Shown: piece after piece, positions 27,701 to 39,418 of the stretch
Layout: each line of letters begins with the position of its first letter
Numbering within the stretch: the stretch's first letter is position 1
Source of the DNA: Odontesthes bonariensis
Taxonomy: Eukaryota; Chordata; Actinopteri; Atheriniformes; Atherinopsidae
Direction of reading: 5' to 3'
Length of the DNA: 64,000 bases
Assembly (NCBI RefSeq): GCF_027942865.1
Contig: NC_134515.1
Span: 26,372,227-26,436,226, forward strand
Translations under genes and position numbers: made by a program
The notes under the pieces: model-generated
Told to the model about the DNA's origin: nothing
The model's database searches: none
Seen by the model: only the letters and a program-made list of their open reading frames with translations

Positions 27701-27826
27701 TCTTGTTTGCAGACAAACCAACTGATGAACCCATCATCCCGCAAGTGTTTGGATGTAGCAGGAGGCAACGTGATTTCGACCAGCTGCAACTCCACAAGAG
27801 GGAGGCAAAGTTGGGTCTTCATTTGA
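21790..27826 (+). CDS. galnt6: Polypeptide N-acetylgalactosaminyltransferase 6
   Basis: Golgi type II membrane enzyme that starts mucin-type O-glycosylation by moving GalNAc from UDP-GalNAc to Ser/Thr. Ten coding exons: 21790-22217, 22346-22518, 23803-23952, 24186-24420, 24760-24877, 24975-25175, 25257-25388, 25553-25654, 27379-27525 and 27713-27826. They are phase-consistent and encode 599 aa (human 622). Residues 12-28 form the signal anchor ([16 protein letters not shown]). The stem [14 protein letters not shown], the GT-A domain [14 protein letters not shown], the Mn site LDSHCE (DxH) and [13 protein letters not shown] are present. [12 protein letters not shown] closely matches GALNT6. 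The C-terminal ricin-type lectin domain is kept but diverged: the first repeat has CRLHVG instead of CLDVG, while spacing to KP, C and Q is preserved. AATAAA at 28491 is a likely poly(A) signal. Confidence 0.88.
25880..26312. mobile_element. Miniature inverted-repeat transposon, family A copy 2
   Basis: Inserted in a galnt6 intron. It is flanked by TTAA at 25880-25883 and 26309-26312, with ends AGGGATAG... and ...CTATCCCT continuing into the same CTCTTTTGACATGAAGCTGTATGA words as copy 1. It carries a longer middle (GAGCCGAGTTCCAGCCTCGTT...) that copy 1 lacks. The left end has a small deletion relative to the right end. Noncoding. Confidence 0.8.
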
Positions 27827-28490
27827 GACTGTATGGATCGGTGCATGTGGGCTCTCTTTCTTACAGAGCTCACATGGTGTTAGACACACTGAAATAGTCA
27901 TGGGTTCCTCTGTGAGGTCCTGGTGTGGTGAAATGATGCAGAGAAGGTATGAATCCAATCCTTGTTCCGTTCAAAGAGACCTTTTGAAGCTTGTCTACAT
28001 TAGAGAAGCCCAGAGGGTATTATCCAAAGTTACAAAATTCTCTTTTTCTCTGTCTGTGCAGCATGGCTCAAACAGGACAAAGTGTCTTTGTAAGCACAAA
28101 GAGGTCATTTTGGAAATACCCTCTTGCTTTGATTCATTCTGGCTGCTCTCATTGGCTTCAGCTGAGCTTTAGGAATCATTTAGTACGGAACAAGGGCTGT
28201 GACACTCCTCTCTTCAGTATGTAGTTGCACAAGGAAACCCGATAACGGCCGGTGTGAAGAAAGGGAAGTTTTTTTATCATCTTTAAAAAAAAGTTCCCAC
28301 AACAAAACAAATCCAACATTGAGCTGATTTAGAATTGTCAATGTAGTTTATTCCACTGAGCGAAAGTTCTTCATTGTTTTACAAAAAAACATAAAGGGAC
28401 ATCAGTGAGCCATGTTGTTGCACTAAGTGACATGTTCCTTTATTATCATGAATATGACCACTATGTATTGAATCTCCCTGCTGTGGTACC

Positions 28491-28496
28491 AATAAA
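28491..28496 (+). terminator. Poly(A) signal, galnt6
   Basis: AATAAA 665 bp after the galnt6 stop, followed by T-rich sequence; the most proximal strong candidate downstream of the stop. Confidence 0.4.
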
Positions 28497-29281
28497 GGTT
28501 TAACTTATCTTACACTGGATTCCAACTGAATCCTATAGGGAATCCTGCTTGATGAGTAATTTACGAATGAATATAAAGTGAATTCAAATGCTCTCGTGTA
28601 GCCTTGATAATGAATCAAACGTATTCAAAGAATAAATCATCTGACATCAGCAAATCTGGGAAATGGTCAAGCTTTTTCAAAGTAGATTTATGGCAGAGCT
28701 GATGAATTAGCTTACAGTTGTTTTTTTTTTTGTCAAAATGACCTCTCTGTCACTATATGAACAAGTGATGTTCGTAACAAGTATCTAATAAAAATAATGA
28801 AAATCAGTCATAATGACCGTATTATAAAAAGCATATTAATTCTCACCACTTTTCAGCACACTGCAAAGGGGATTTTCAAATAAAACAATTTTATTATTTT
28901 AAATTAGCATGTGATGAATATATGTCAAATTTAAGCACATCCTTAAAAATGTATGTATAAAATGTTTTAGTTTTTTTGTAAAATAAACATTGTAATTTAA
29001 GGAAGGTTTTTTGAAAATAAAGCTAATATAGTATAGTATGTGTGTGTGTGCGTGTTTCCTTCTTATAGTGATGCCGTAAGGTAAACCAGTTTACACTGTT
29101 TTGTTTGGCAGATGGAAAAAAGAGGGCTTAGCGGGACATAGGAGCAGAAGTAGGATTTTCGTGAACGTATTGTCTCAACGCTTAGGCAAGTAGCAATTAT
29201 AGTTTGGATAAGTAAAGGTTATGTCCTCTGAAGTGTGTTAAATAGCAGTAAGCGTGTGCACTTGTGTGTGGGGTGTTTTGA

Positions 29282-29333
29282 AGGCGGGGTCTGCACATAT
29301 AAGCACCGCCCATCTATTGAGTCAGTGACGTCA
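29282..29333 (+). promoter_or_regulatory. g6pd core promoter: GC box, TATA-like box, AP-1 and CRE sites
   Basis: Just ahead of the g6pd start codon (29349) are, in order, GGCGGGG (about 29284-29290), CATATAAG (29296-29303), TGAGTCA (29318-29324, an AP-1 site) and the palindromic TGACGTCA (29326-29333, a cAMP response element). With a TATA-like box at 29297, transcription would begin near 29325-29330, so the AP-1 and CRE sites would overlap the start. The arrangement suggests control by bZIP factors (CREB/ATF/AP-1), inferred from motifs only. Confidence 0.6.
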
Positions 29334-29348
29334 GAGGATTCTACAGTG

Positions 29349-32300
29349 ATGGGATCTCGAGCGAGCGCTGGTGAGTTTCTCTCAAACCAATAAAATCTCT
29401 CAATTCTGCTTTGTCACTTCAACAGGGAAGTGGGCAGAACACACAAATACGAACCGCCAGGCTTGGCTGTTGTTGCAGGAAGTTTTCTTACGGGCTGCGT
29501 CTTCTCTCCGAGTTTGCTCAGGGTTTAACTGGCAGGTTGTCATCTCCTTAACGGACCTGTGAGTAGCCAGAGTATTCGGTCTCCTTGTGTTACTTTTCTT
29601 TATTCATTTTTTAATTTTTTTTTATTTTTCCTCCCTGGGTGTGTGTTAGCTAGGTGTAAGCTAAGAGGTGTTTGCTAGCTGTAAAACAGCAGTTTGGTTT
29701 GTTTTCTGTCAAGTCATGCCGCAGTATCTGTGAGACAAGAGGCTAATGACAGGGCGAGGATAAAAACTCTGTTGCCCAGTTCAATATTAGCATAATCTGG
29801 GCTCCTCCGGCATGGGTGTTTGTTGCTAGAGGTCCATTTAATAATCACTCCCGTGCAACAAGACGTAATTTAGTGGTATGCTGACATGCTGACCGAACGC
29901 ATCCTGCTTTACCACGGTGTTGTGCAGGGTGAGGTTTAGCCCTCTAAATACGGGATTTGGGGATTTGACTAATATCATTATGGTTTGTTGTGTGCGTTGA
30001 CGCTATTTCGGGGCGCGGCAGAGATCATATAACACAAATCCACGTGCAATGTGTGGATGCAATCTGTTATATACTGATATCTGATGTCTAAAATTTCAGC
30101 GTTTAAAAAAAAAAAATAAAAAAAAAAATAAATAAATGAAGGCGTCGGTGGTGAAATTGCTAACCAAACCAGTAGTTCCTGGATGGGTTCAATTGAAATG
30201 AGTTAAAAGGGGAATCTAACTTTGTTCTATCTGCCAGATGTGCTGCTCGACATATTTAAATGTAAATTCAGGAGGAATTAAACGATTTGTGCCAATGGTT
30301 TATCCACATTTGGCCTTTTTTACTAATAACAAAGTGCGTATTCCGGCTGTTATAATGCACAGCGTGACACAACAGTTTCTCACAAAACGCTGCCTTGTTT
30401 ACATATATTTTTTTTATCATCCGTTTCTTATTGCTTCAAGGATTCCATTGGTTTGGGCTTCTATTTGGTTGCTGCAAAGTCTCATGTTTGGGTCTGGAAT
30501 TAAGATCTACTACTCTCATTACTGCCGTGGTTAATTGGCTTCACTTATTAAATGTCTCTAAACCTCCATGTCTGTTTGTTTTCTTTTTCCAGAGCCTCAG
30601 GAGACATTTTCAAGGGTCTTGCTTTGTCTAAATGCCAATGATAATCTGTTTATAAGGGTTGAAGTCAAGGTTGTGTTTTAGATTCCTTAAAGTTCCCCTT
30701 GTTTGGTTTGCATGCTGTATTTAAACCTGTTTTATAAAGTTGTCACCTGGAACGTTCATTGATTTTAACATATCTCGTGCCAGGAGAGTACTGCAAACGG
30801 CCTTACCCAACAACTGCTACAAAGAACCGAGGGTCAGACAGTCCTGTAAACACTTTATTTACTTAAAAAAAAAAAAAAAAAATTTTTAAGTGCATTTGCA
30901 AAACCCATGAGACGGCTTAGTGAAAGCGGTCCACACAAGGGCTTTGCCGTTCTGCAGAAGAACAAAGCAGCGGGAAGCAGCAGGAAGCCGCTTGAATCAA
31001 GCCTTCAGAGAGAAGAAGATTAGGAGATATCAGTCTTAACATGTATTTGTTTTCATTAAATTGCTGGTAGAAGTCCCCTATGGTTTTTAGTGCGCCGCAT
31101 GGTTTATGGCAAGCAGAATTGGACTGATATCCATAGCTGCTTATGAAAAAAGGAAAAACGTATTGCCAACTCTACGGCGTGTAACAGTTTATACAGTTTC
31201 TGTGCAAAGGTTCGTAATCCGTAATACAGCAGCATCGAGTAGGCACCTTGACTGTCCTTACAGCGATGGTCCTAAAGAGCAGTTTTCAGCCACGGGAAGA
31301 AGAAGTCCTCTTGCAATAGATGGTGTGACCCCACAGACCTGATGTCGACATCACAGACTCAACCGGTGATTGCGTGAAAGAACAGAAGCGTTTGAGAAAG
31401 TTTGAATAGCTGAAGATGATTTGTGTCCTGTCCTTCAAAATGACTTGACTCTGTTAAGGCCTTTGGGGGAAAAAAATAAATAAAAAGAAAAGGGGGCTGT
31501 TTTAAATGGGTTCAAATATACAAGAAATACTTTGGGTGTGTTCTCAATCATCCTATCCTTTACTTTTAGAGGTTAAAACTTTTTGCACGTTACCGCACAG
31601 ACCGTAGATTTTTCTAAACGCCGTTTATACTTCTTCATTGTATGTTGTAGACGTGACAAATGCATTCATCAGGCCAATATTTCTTTCGTCTGAAACGGTC
31701 ATTGTTTAAAGTGGGTTTTCTGTTTGTCTTTTTTTTTTTTTTTTGAAGAGAAAATGAGCAACATTCCCCTCTCCCGCTCTGAGGTGTTTGGGGAGCTGAG
31801 GAAGGAGCTGCATGAAGATGAAGAGTTCCGTCAGTCCGACGTTCACGTCTTCATCATCATGGGAGCGTCGGTGAGCTATCAGTGATGGGAGCGTGTCGTT
31901 TTTTTTCTCTTTGTCTTGCTGTTCTTATTGTTTTTGGCACACGAAGAGTAAAGGGGTAGTTGGGTGAGGATGTTTGGCTGTTATTTTACAGAAAGTGTGT
32001 TGAAATGGCAAAAAGGAAATTAATTGCAACAATTACGCAGAATGTGATTTTAAGTAAATGTTGAAACTGATTTCAACCAACTTCTGCAAACAAGCACCTC
32101 AGTATACTTTCAAAAGTCTCAACGTGAGACGGTAAAAACCTCAAGATTCCTCTTTTAATTATCCTTTTACTCCTGTTTAGGACACTTTTTAAGAAAAAGT
32201 GATTTACTTTATAATTTTTCCTTTTCTTTTCTTTACCAACACTGAGCTGTAATGTTGATTTTCCCCATAAACGTTTCGCTGTTTGTTGCCTGAACACTTA

Positions 32301-35211
32301 CCAAACTTTATTCAATTTACTACTGGAATATAAAATAAAAGCTGTACATGTGAAGTAAGATGCATCCGAAAGAATCTGAAAAAATGTTTTCCTGCGTACA
32401 TTTCCTCATACTTAAAGGAACTAAATCCTTTCTGGGATTATAAAACCATTCATTTCCTCCTTTCTTTCCTTCTTGAATTGCGTTTCAAGTCATCTTCCTG
32501 ATATACTTTCTTCCTCTTTGCAAGAGCTCAGTCTAACGTGTCTCAATCCTCTTCAGCTGCTTCTATTATTTAAAGAAGAAATAACCAAACCCAGTCAATC
32601 CACTCGTCACAAAAAAAACATTTTCACCTTGATATCCATTATTTCCATTACCACTGAAATCTTTTGTGAGACTGGTTTCTTTTAATTTGATTTAATTGAG
32701 TACCTCCACAGCGGTTCACTGGCTGTGAGCGTCTCTCTTTTATGCTGCTTGCTCTTTGTAGAAGAGAGTCACGCTGTGGCCTGTTTTTTGCAGTGTCACC
32801 GTCTGTCAGCATTTTTCTTTCAGTTCAATCTGCTGGCAGATCAAGGCTGAGGCTGGGCTGTTGTGCTTGTTTTATGTGTGGATGTGCTGAAAACTGATGA
32901 GGCTGTCATGATCTATCACATACTTATTGTATCATATTATTGTAATTCAACTACATGGTTATGTGCCAACTGTGGCTGAGGTTGCTGGGTAGTTTTAAGA
33001 AAAAAAAAAAAAAAGCTAAAACTACAACTACCAGGTGTGTTTGACTCCAGCTGTACATTGTTAGGGGAAACATTTTTTTTTGATCAAGTTGGCTTTTGAT
33101 GTTGTGTTATATGGCATAATTCACACTTTTAATGGATGCCTGAAGTCATCCCTGATTCCTCAGAGTCTCCTGTCAGATTTCATGACCTGGTATTCCAGGC
33201 CTTTGTGGAGCAGACTTTTCTTTTGCTTGTGAAACACATAATATTGCAGTTTACTCGACTAGCAGGTTCTTCAAGATGATCTCAGGAGGCAGTTGGGCAG
33301 TCTTTTGTGTCTCGTTGGTCGACATTTGTTTCCAGTGGGATTACTGAGGTTGCGCAATTCTTTAATAAGCCAAAGCTGCCTACTTACCTGTCGCAATATG
33401 GTGTTTCAGGTAATGCTTTAGCATCTTAAGTGTTGAATGCAATGGAACGTGAGTGCCTTTCTGATAGAGGTCAGCGGCTTACAAACACAAAGACTCTTAA
33501 ACAAAGCGTCCACACCTAATGACCGTTTACAGATAATGTACTTTCAAGGTGGTGTCGTATTAATGAATATGTATTTGGACCTGCAGGGGGATCTGGCGAA
33601 GAAAAAGATCTACCCAACTCTTTGGTGAGTGACTCTCACTATGATGGCCAAGCCTGTTGAGAGATGCCTCTTTAATCTGGAACCTCAGAGGTTGGACATA
33701 ATGCACTGACGTTCCTCTGTTTTCTCCCAGGTGGCTGTTCAGAGACGGCCTCCTCCCCGAGCAGACACATTTTGTGGGCTTTGCTCGCTCTGACTTGACG
33801 GTTGATGCCATCCGCACTGCTTGCATGCCATACCTGAAGGTAACATTGGACCTTCCGAGTCCCTTTTTAAATTCTCCAGTGGCTTATATTCCTTTTTTTT
33901 TTTTCCTTAAGCCTTTTCAGTAACACTCAGTACTTGCTTAAATGGTTGCACCCTCTGGCCCAGGTGATGGACACAGAAGCAGAGCGACTGTCCGCCTTCT
34001 TCAGCCGGAACACGTACATCAGCGGGAAATACGCAGATGAGGGTTCCTTCTCCAAACTCGATACGCACATCCAGTCTATTCCCGGAGGAATGGAGGCGAA
34101 CCGTCTCTTCTACCTGGCACTGCCACCTACGGTCTACCATGATGTTACCAAGAACGTCAAGGACCACTGCATGAGCACAAAGTCAGTACAAACTTCCCCC
34201 CTAACTGTAGATGCGTCACACTGACTGTTTTTCTCCTTTGTCCAAATGGCCGTAAACACCATGGGTGTTAACCTTGGCAGGCGGCAGCATGTCTTTCACT
34301 CCAGGGACGTCTCTGGATGGAACCATGTACAGCCATAAATTATTCCTAAGAGTAAAAACCATTGTTACTCTTATATAACTTTATTTATTATCATTCATTT
34401 CTCTTTGAATGTGCATCTAGTCAGTCCTCAGCAGCTGCTGTTATCAGTTTGAGTGGAAACCCGAGGGAAGAGCCGAGCGACCGGAGTGCGACCGCCTGGT
34501 CAGTGAATGAGAGTTTGCGTTCATGTTCGTCTTCGTGTGTGTGTTGTTTAGGGGCTGGAACAGGGTGATCGTGGAGAAGCCTTTTGGACGTGATCTTCAG
34601 AGCTCCGAGGAGCTGTCCGCTCACCTCTCGTCCCTCTTCACCGAGGAGCAGATCTACCGTATAGATCACTATTTGGGCAAAGAAATGGTGCAGAACCTGA
34701 TGGTGCTCAGGTAGGAAAACATCTAGTTTTTTCACTTTCCATTGATTTGATAACAATGCTTTGTAAAGTGACTGATAATGAAACAGATACTCATATAATG
34801 CCTTTAACATAAATAAAGTTAGCTTTACTACATTTATGTTTTTTCCCATTACAATCACATTGCACAATATTTCCAGGAACTGTGATGTCCAGTTGATGCA
34901 GACGCAATAACCGGCTGTTGATTTAGTGGGATTTGAATTACGCGACACTTCATCTTCAGCTGGCTCGTTGTTTATGCATGCTGTCACGAACGGCTGTCCT
35001 GTTGTGCTGCTGTGTGGGAACAATTATGTGTTGCTCACTGCAGGTTCGGAAACCGAATCTTTGGGCCGATCTGGAACAGAGACAACGTAGCCTGCGTCGT
35101 CCTCACCTTTAAAGAGCCGTTTGGCACTCAGGGACGAGGAGGCTACTTTGATGATTTTGGCATCATCCGGTGAGTAGAAAAACCTTAATGTATCCCAGTG
35201 AAAACGCAAGC

Positions 35212-35264
<53 letters not shown>

Positions 35265-37275
35265 CTTAGGGGTAAGTTTGGCTGCAGTAAAAGCTTGCGC
35301 CAGTGTATAAAAAGTACAAATAGGCAAGAAATAACAACAGAAACTTTACACCCCATTTTAAGTGAAATCTTCTTTAGCTTTTTAATAGTTTTGCCATCAA
35401 TATAAAACCCTACAGGAGACATTCCTGTATGTGAGGGTTGGTGCATCCAGAGATTGAAGTTGTGTTAACCCAAACTGCCATAGAATTTGTAATTGTTGAC
35501 AACTGGGAGGCAAAAACAAGACACGTTAAAGTGTGTTTTGGATATAAATTGACTGGCTTTAACATTAAACCAGTGCTGACTCACAAGCGACTCCCGATTT
35601 GAACAAACTCGATCCCAGCCGTCACGGTGTCCTCGTCTTTTGTGTGACCACCTGTCTCCCTTTGTTGTGATCAGAGATGTCATGCAGAACCACTTGCTCC
35701 AGATGCTCTGCTTGGTTGCCATGGAGAAACCAGCTTCCACCAGCTCTGACGATGTTAGGGATGAAAAGGTACAGGATTGTCTCCCAGGAACCAAATGCTT
35801 TCTAGCTCCAGCGCGACTGATTCGGAGACATTTGGAGGCATGGGTTTCTGTGTGAGAAGATGAAGCATGTCCGCTCTGCTGTCCCATTTTCCTTCTCGCA
35901 GGTGAAGGTGCTGAAGTGTATTACTCCAGTGTCCATGTCAGAAGTGGTGCTGGGTCAGTATGTGGGGGATCCAGAGGGGGAGGGAGATGCCAAACTGGGC
36001 TACCTCGATGACACAACGGTACCTAAAGGATCAACTCAGGCCACTTTCGCCACAGCTGTGCTTTATGTGCACAATGAACGCTGGGATGGTAAACACGCCC
36101 ACATCTATTTTTTTTTTTTTTTTTTAAAAGACTATTGTTTTTTTTGTTTTTTTTCCCCCTGCTCCTCCTTCATACATTGAAAATATTCCTTAGGTGTTCC
36201 TTTCATCCTTCGCTGTGGGAAAGCTCTGAATGAGAGAAAAGCTGAAGTGCGGCTGCAGTTCACGGATGTCCCAGGAGACATTTTTGGAAAACAGTGTCGA
36301 AGGAATGAACTGGTGGTGCGCGTGCAGCCCAACGAGGCCGTCTACGCCAAGATGATGAGCAAGAAGCCCGGCGTTTACTTCAGCCCTGAAGAAACGGAGC
36401 TGGACCTCACCTACAAGAGCAGATACAAGGCAGGCTCAAGTTGATTTATTTATTTTATCCATCTCACTCTTAATCATTGTCAAGTTAAAAACACTGCTTG
36501 CCAGTTTAAAAAAAATAAATAAATAAAAAAAAAAAAAAAAAAAAAAAACTGCAACAACTAAAAGTGTAGTAAAAAAGCAAACTACAGCTGCAACTAAAGA
36601 TTAACCTGCCCATCATTTTCTTATAATTAGTATAAGTTGACTTGTAAAACTTCTAACCGGGTTAGGTGCATTTAGGAATGCTGCTACTTGCATAGATCCC
36701 GACACATAAAAGCTGCATTTACGTCTTTCTAATTCCGAACAAATTGTTCTTGTTTTCAGGATGTGAAGCTTCCAGACGCTTACGAGCGTCTCATCCTGGA
36801 TGTTTTCTGTGGGAGTCAGATGCATTTCGTACGCAGGTCAGTTGTCTCATTTTACAGCCTGTTGAATTGGTTTATGTTGCAAGAGTGTCCCACTAGATGG
36901 CGCCATGGAGCTTATTTAGTCTGCTTCAGCGTGCCAGAAGCTTGACCTGCAGAAACCTCATGTTCTGTTATGCCTGACCTTGAATTATTGATATCTGCAG
37001 TGATGAACTGAGGGAAGCGTGGAGGATCTTCACCCCTCTCCTTCACCACATAGACAAGGAGAAGCCGAAGCCTATTCCTTACAGATACGGAAGGTAGGGA
37101 ATGTTTACATTCTGTGCTCAACTGGAGGACACATTTTTATACCAAATGTTGATTCTACCCGTTATCTTTTTTTTTCTTCTTTAGCCGTGGCCCCACAGAA
37201 GCAGACGACCTCGTACAGAGAGTTGGATTCCGCTACGAAGGCACTTACAAATGGGTCAACCCTCACAGACTTTGA
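29349..37275 (+). CDS. g6pd: Glucose-6-phosphate 1-dehydrogenase
   Basis: Cytosolic, NADP-dependent first enzyme of the oxidative pentose phosphate pathway. Thirteen coding exons: 29349-29370, 31749-31870, 33587-33624, 33731-33839, 33964-34181, 34552-34710, 35044-35169, 35675-35768, 35902-36088, 36194-36429, 36760-36836, 37001-37093 and 37185-37275. Total 1572 bp, 523 aa (human 515). The coenzyme loop [13 protein letters not shown], the substrate motif [13 protein letters not shown] with its catalytic His, EKPFGRDL and the C-terminal [13 protein letters not shown] are all intact. The start at 29349 gives a short leader MGSRASAEK before [12 protein letters not shown]; the inner ATG at 31754 is an alternative. 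One intron (36430-36759) must use a GC donor to keep frame. Other joins are GT-AG. Looks fully functional. Confidence 0.95.
35215..35261 (+). repeat. Poly(T) run of 47 bases in a g6pd intron
   Basis: Uninterrupted T run 45 bp after a g6pd donor site. Its length is likely polymorphic and unreliable in assembly. Confidence 0.9.
36890..36902 (+). promoter_or_regulatory. Candidate CTCF site in a g6pd intron
   Basis: CCACTAGATGGCG matches the CTCF core consensus CCASYAGRKGGCR at every position, followed by CC. It lies in the intron after the 36760-36836 exon. Function is inferred from the motif alone; such words are also common in some fish SINE tails. Confidence 0.35.
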
Positions 37276-38281
37276 ATTGGGATTAGATGAGGGAGCAGAG
37301 GTAGAGTAGGAGGGGTTTCGGCAGGGTAAGCGAGCTATTGCGTTCCAAAACTGGAGTGTCTTTGAGAAAGAGGATGTTTACACCACGTGGGTGCATTGAG
37401 GAGAAAAAAAGGAAAGCAGCTGTCCAAACATGATCATCTCAGGTATTAGCAGTTATTCTTTGGAGCCTGCTCAACGAGCATTGAAATGAGGATTTTAAAT
37501 TCGTATCATGTGCACTTACCCCCCCCCTTTTTTTTTTTTTTTTCTTTCCCCTTTTTACATTCACCACAACTTTTAAAGTCTTAACTGATGGTGGGACCAA
37601 GTTAATTTCAGAGGAGAAATGAAAAGAGGATGTTTTTGTGGAAAGAATAATCGTGTGAACTGGCTCCATGTCCCTCTTTCTCCAAAAAGTAGGTTTAAAA
37701 AAAAAACAACCCAAAACAATGTGGTAAATGGAACAACAGCAAATGACCAAACCAGCTGGGTCATGTTCACGTAATGCAGACACAAGGAACAGGAACGAGT
37801 GCCCCCCAGCTGATAACCTCTGATTGTAATATCGTTACTCTTTCATTCCATTGATTAGTAACATATATAGGAATTGCTGTTTTGTTTTTTTTACAACTTG
37901 CATTCTCTTTTTTTTTTTTTTTTGCCTACCCTGCTTGGGACCAAGGACATCGGAGTCGTTGAAGATGAGTGCTGTAGCTCACCAAAGATGATGCAAGCAG
38001 TGTCTCTTTGAAGCATTCATCCTGCAATAGTCTTAAGCGTTCCTCCTGGACAAGGAAAACGAGCTGTGTCCTGTTTATTACCCTCCCTCTGAGCTTCATT
38101 CCATTTTTTTTTTTTCCATTCCATTTTTCCACATTTACGTTAGTTAACATTTCTATTTTAAAATCTCCATACAGCAGCCGTTTCTGCTACAGGTCAACAT
38201 TGAATGTCTGTGATGGCGAACTGAATGCTGCTGTCCAACGCGCACTCGTGTAAAGCGTGCGGCGCTTTATTACAACTTTGT

Positions 38282-38287
38282 AATAAA
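38282..38287 (+). terminator. Poly(A) signal, g6pd
   Basis: AATAAA about 1.0 kb after the g6pd stop, with GT/T-rich sequence following (TTTTTGCTTCTGTTAATGTT, then GTGTCTGGTTG). The 3' UTR between 37276 and here is AT-rich with several A or T runs and no other gene. Confidence 0.6.
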
Positions 38288-38472
38288 CTAGTTTTTGCTT
38301 CTGTTAATGTTTCGTGTCTGGTTGTTTCTCGATTGTTCTTCAAAGTACAACACCCTTGGAGTACCGGTGGGAAAAAGGCCCCAAAAAATAATTAGAATTT
38401 CAGTTTTTACTGTTGGGCCATTTTTAATGCAACACAGAAAACGAGCCCGAGCGAGATTTGAGACCAGAATGA

Positions 38473-38478
38473 ATTTAT
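38473..38478 (-). terminator. Candidate poly(A) signal, gpd1
   Basis: TTTATT on the plus strand is AATAAA on the minus strand, about 0.94 kb after the gpd1 stop. If both signals are used, the convergent g6pd and gpd1 transcripts end within about 200 bp of each other. Confidence 0.45.
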
Positions 38479-39418
38479 TCAGACAAAAAGGAGATCATTT
38501 TCAACACACATTGGCTCTGAGAAACAAATCTGTGAGGCATGATCACAGTACATAGATGGTGTAGTTGGACAAATACTATGAAAGGAGAATTCTGGTTCCA
38601 CCAACTGCAGTCTCTGCAGACTTTCTTTTTTCATTTTTGTATTTGTTCTCGAGTGTCAAATTAAACACAGAAACGAGCTGCCTTGAATGGCCATTTTGTT
38701 AACTCTTATTTTAGACAACGCTAAGGTTCAGTCATTCTTTGGAAAGCTGCTGGGGTGGGCTGCCACCAGGCACCCCCATATGTGGCATGTTGTGCCACTC
38801 TGTTCAAGTTAAAATATACAAGAATTTCAGTTGCCAAAACTTGGCAACCATGCAGTTTAAGGCACATTAGCTTAGTTTAAAAACAGTTGCTGTGCGTTTG
38901 ACAGGATTCAGTTTACAGTACAGAGAGGAAATGTCTAAAGGATGGAGAACATTCCATACCAAGACAAAGTGAGGACTAACTTGTGATGGATTTACTGGAC
39001 GGCAACGTTATAAATCTCTCCTGAAGGCTGGCAGTAGCTGAGTGGATTACGTGCTGCCATAGAAAATGAATGGCAGCTGGGGATTATTTTTAAGCTTTGA
39101 TATCCGGTGAAACACAATTCTGTATTAGTGTTGCAATTTAAAATCCGACACCATGCATTCTGTTTGAGTCAGAATAGGAATAAAAGGATGCTTCTCATGC
39201 AAAAGAACTATCTAACCCCCAAGTTTCAGTATTACAACATGAAAATGAGAGAAAACACTTAAAACTGAACTGGAGCTGAGCAAGATCAACATGGATTCTC
39301 TACGTTGCAAGACCACTTTGGAGTGACGCGTCATCCTCCATCCAAATGTCACATAAAACAGAACAGTGGTCACGTCCCCCGTTTTAAAAAGGCACTCTCA
39401 GTTTTTCTTTGTTTGTTT

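Noticed and set aside
34421-35023. 200-codon minus-strand open frame in g6pd
   Set aside because: Antisense to a g6pd exon and its introns with no recognisable family or splice support.
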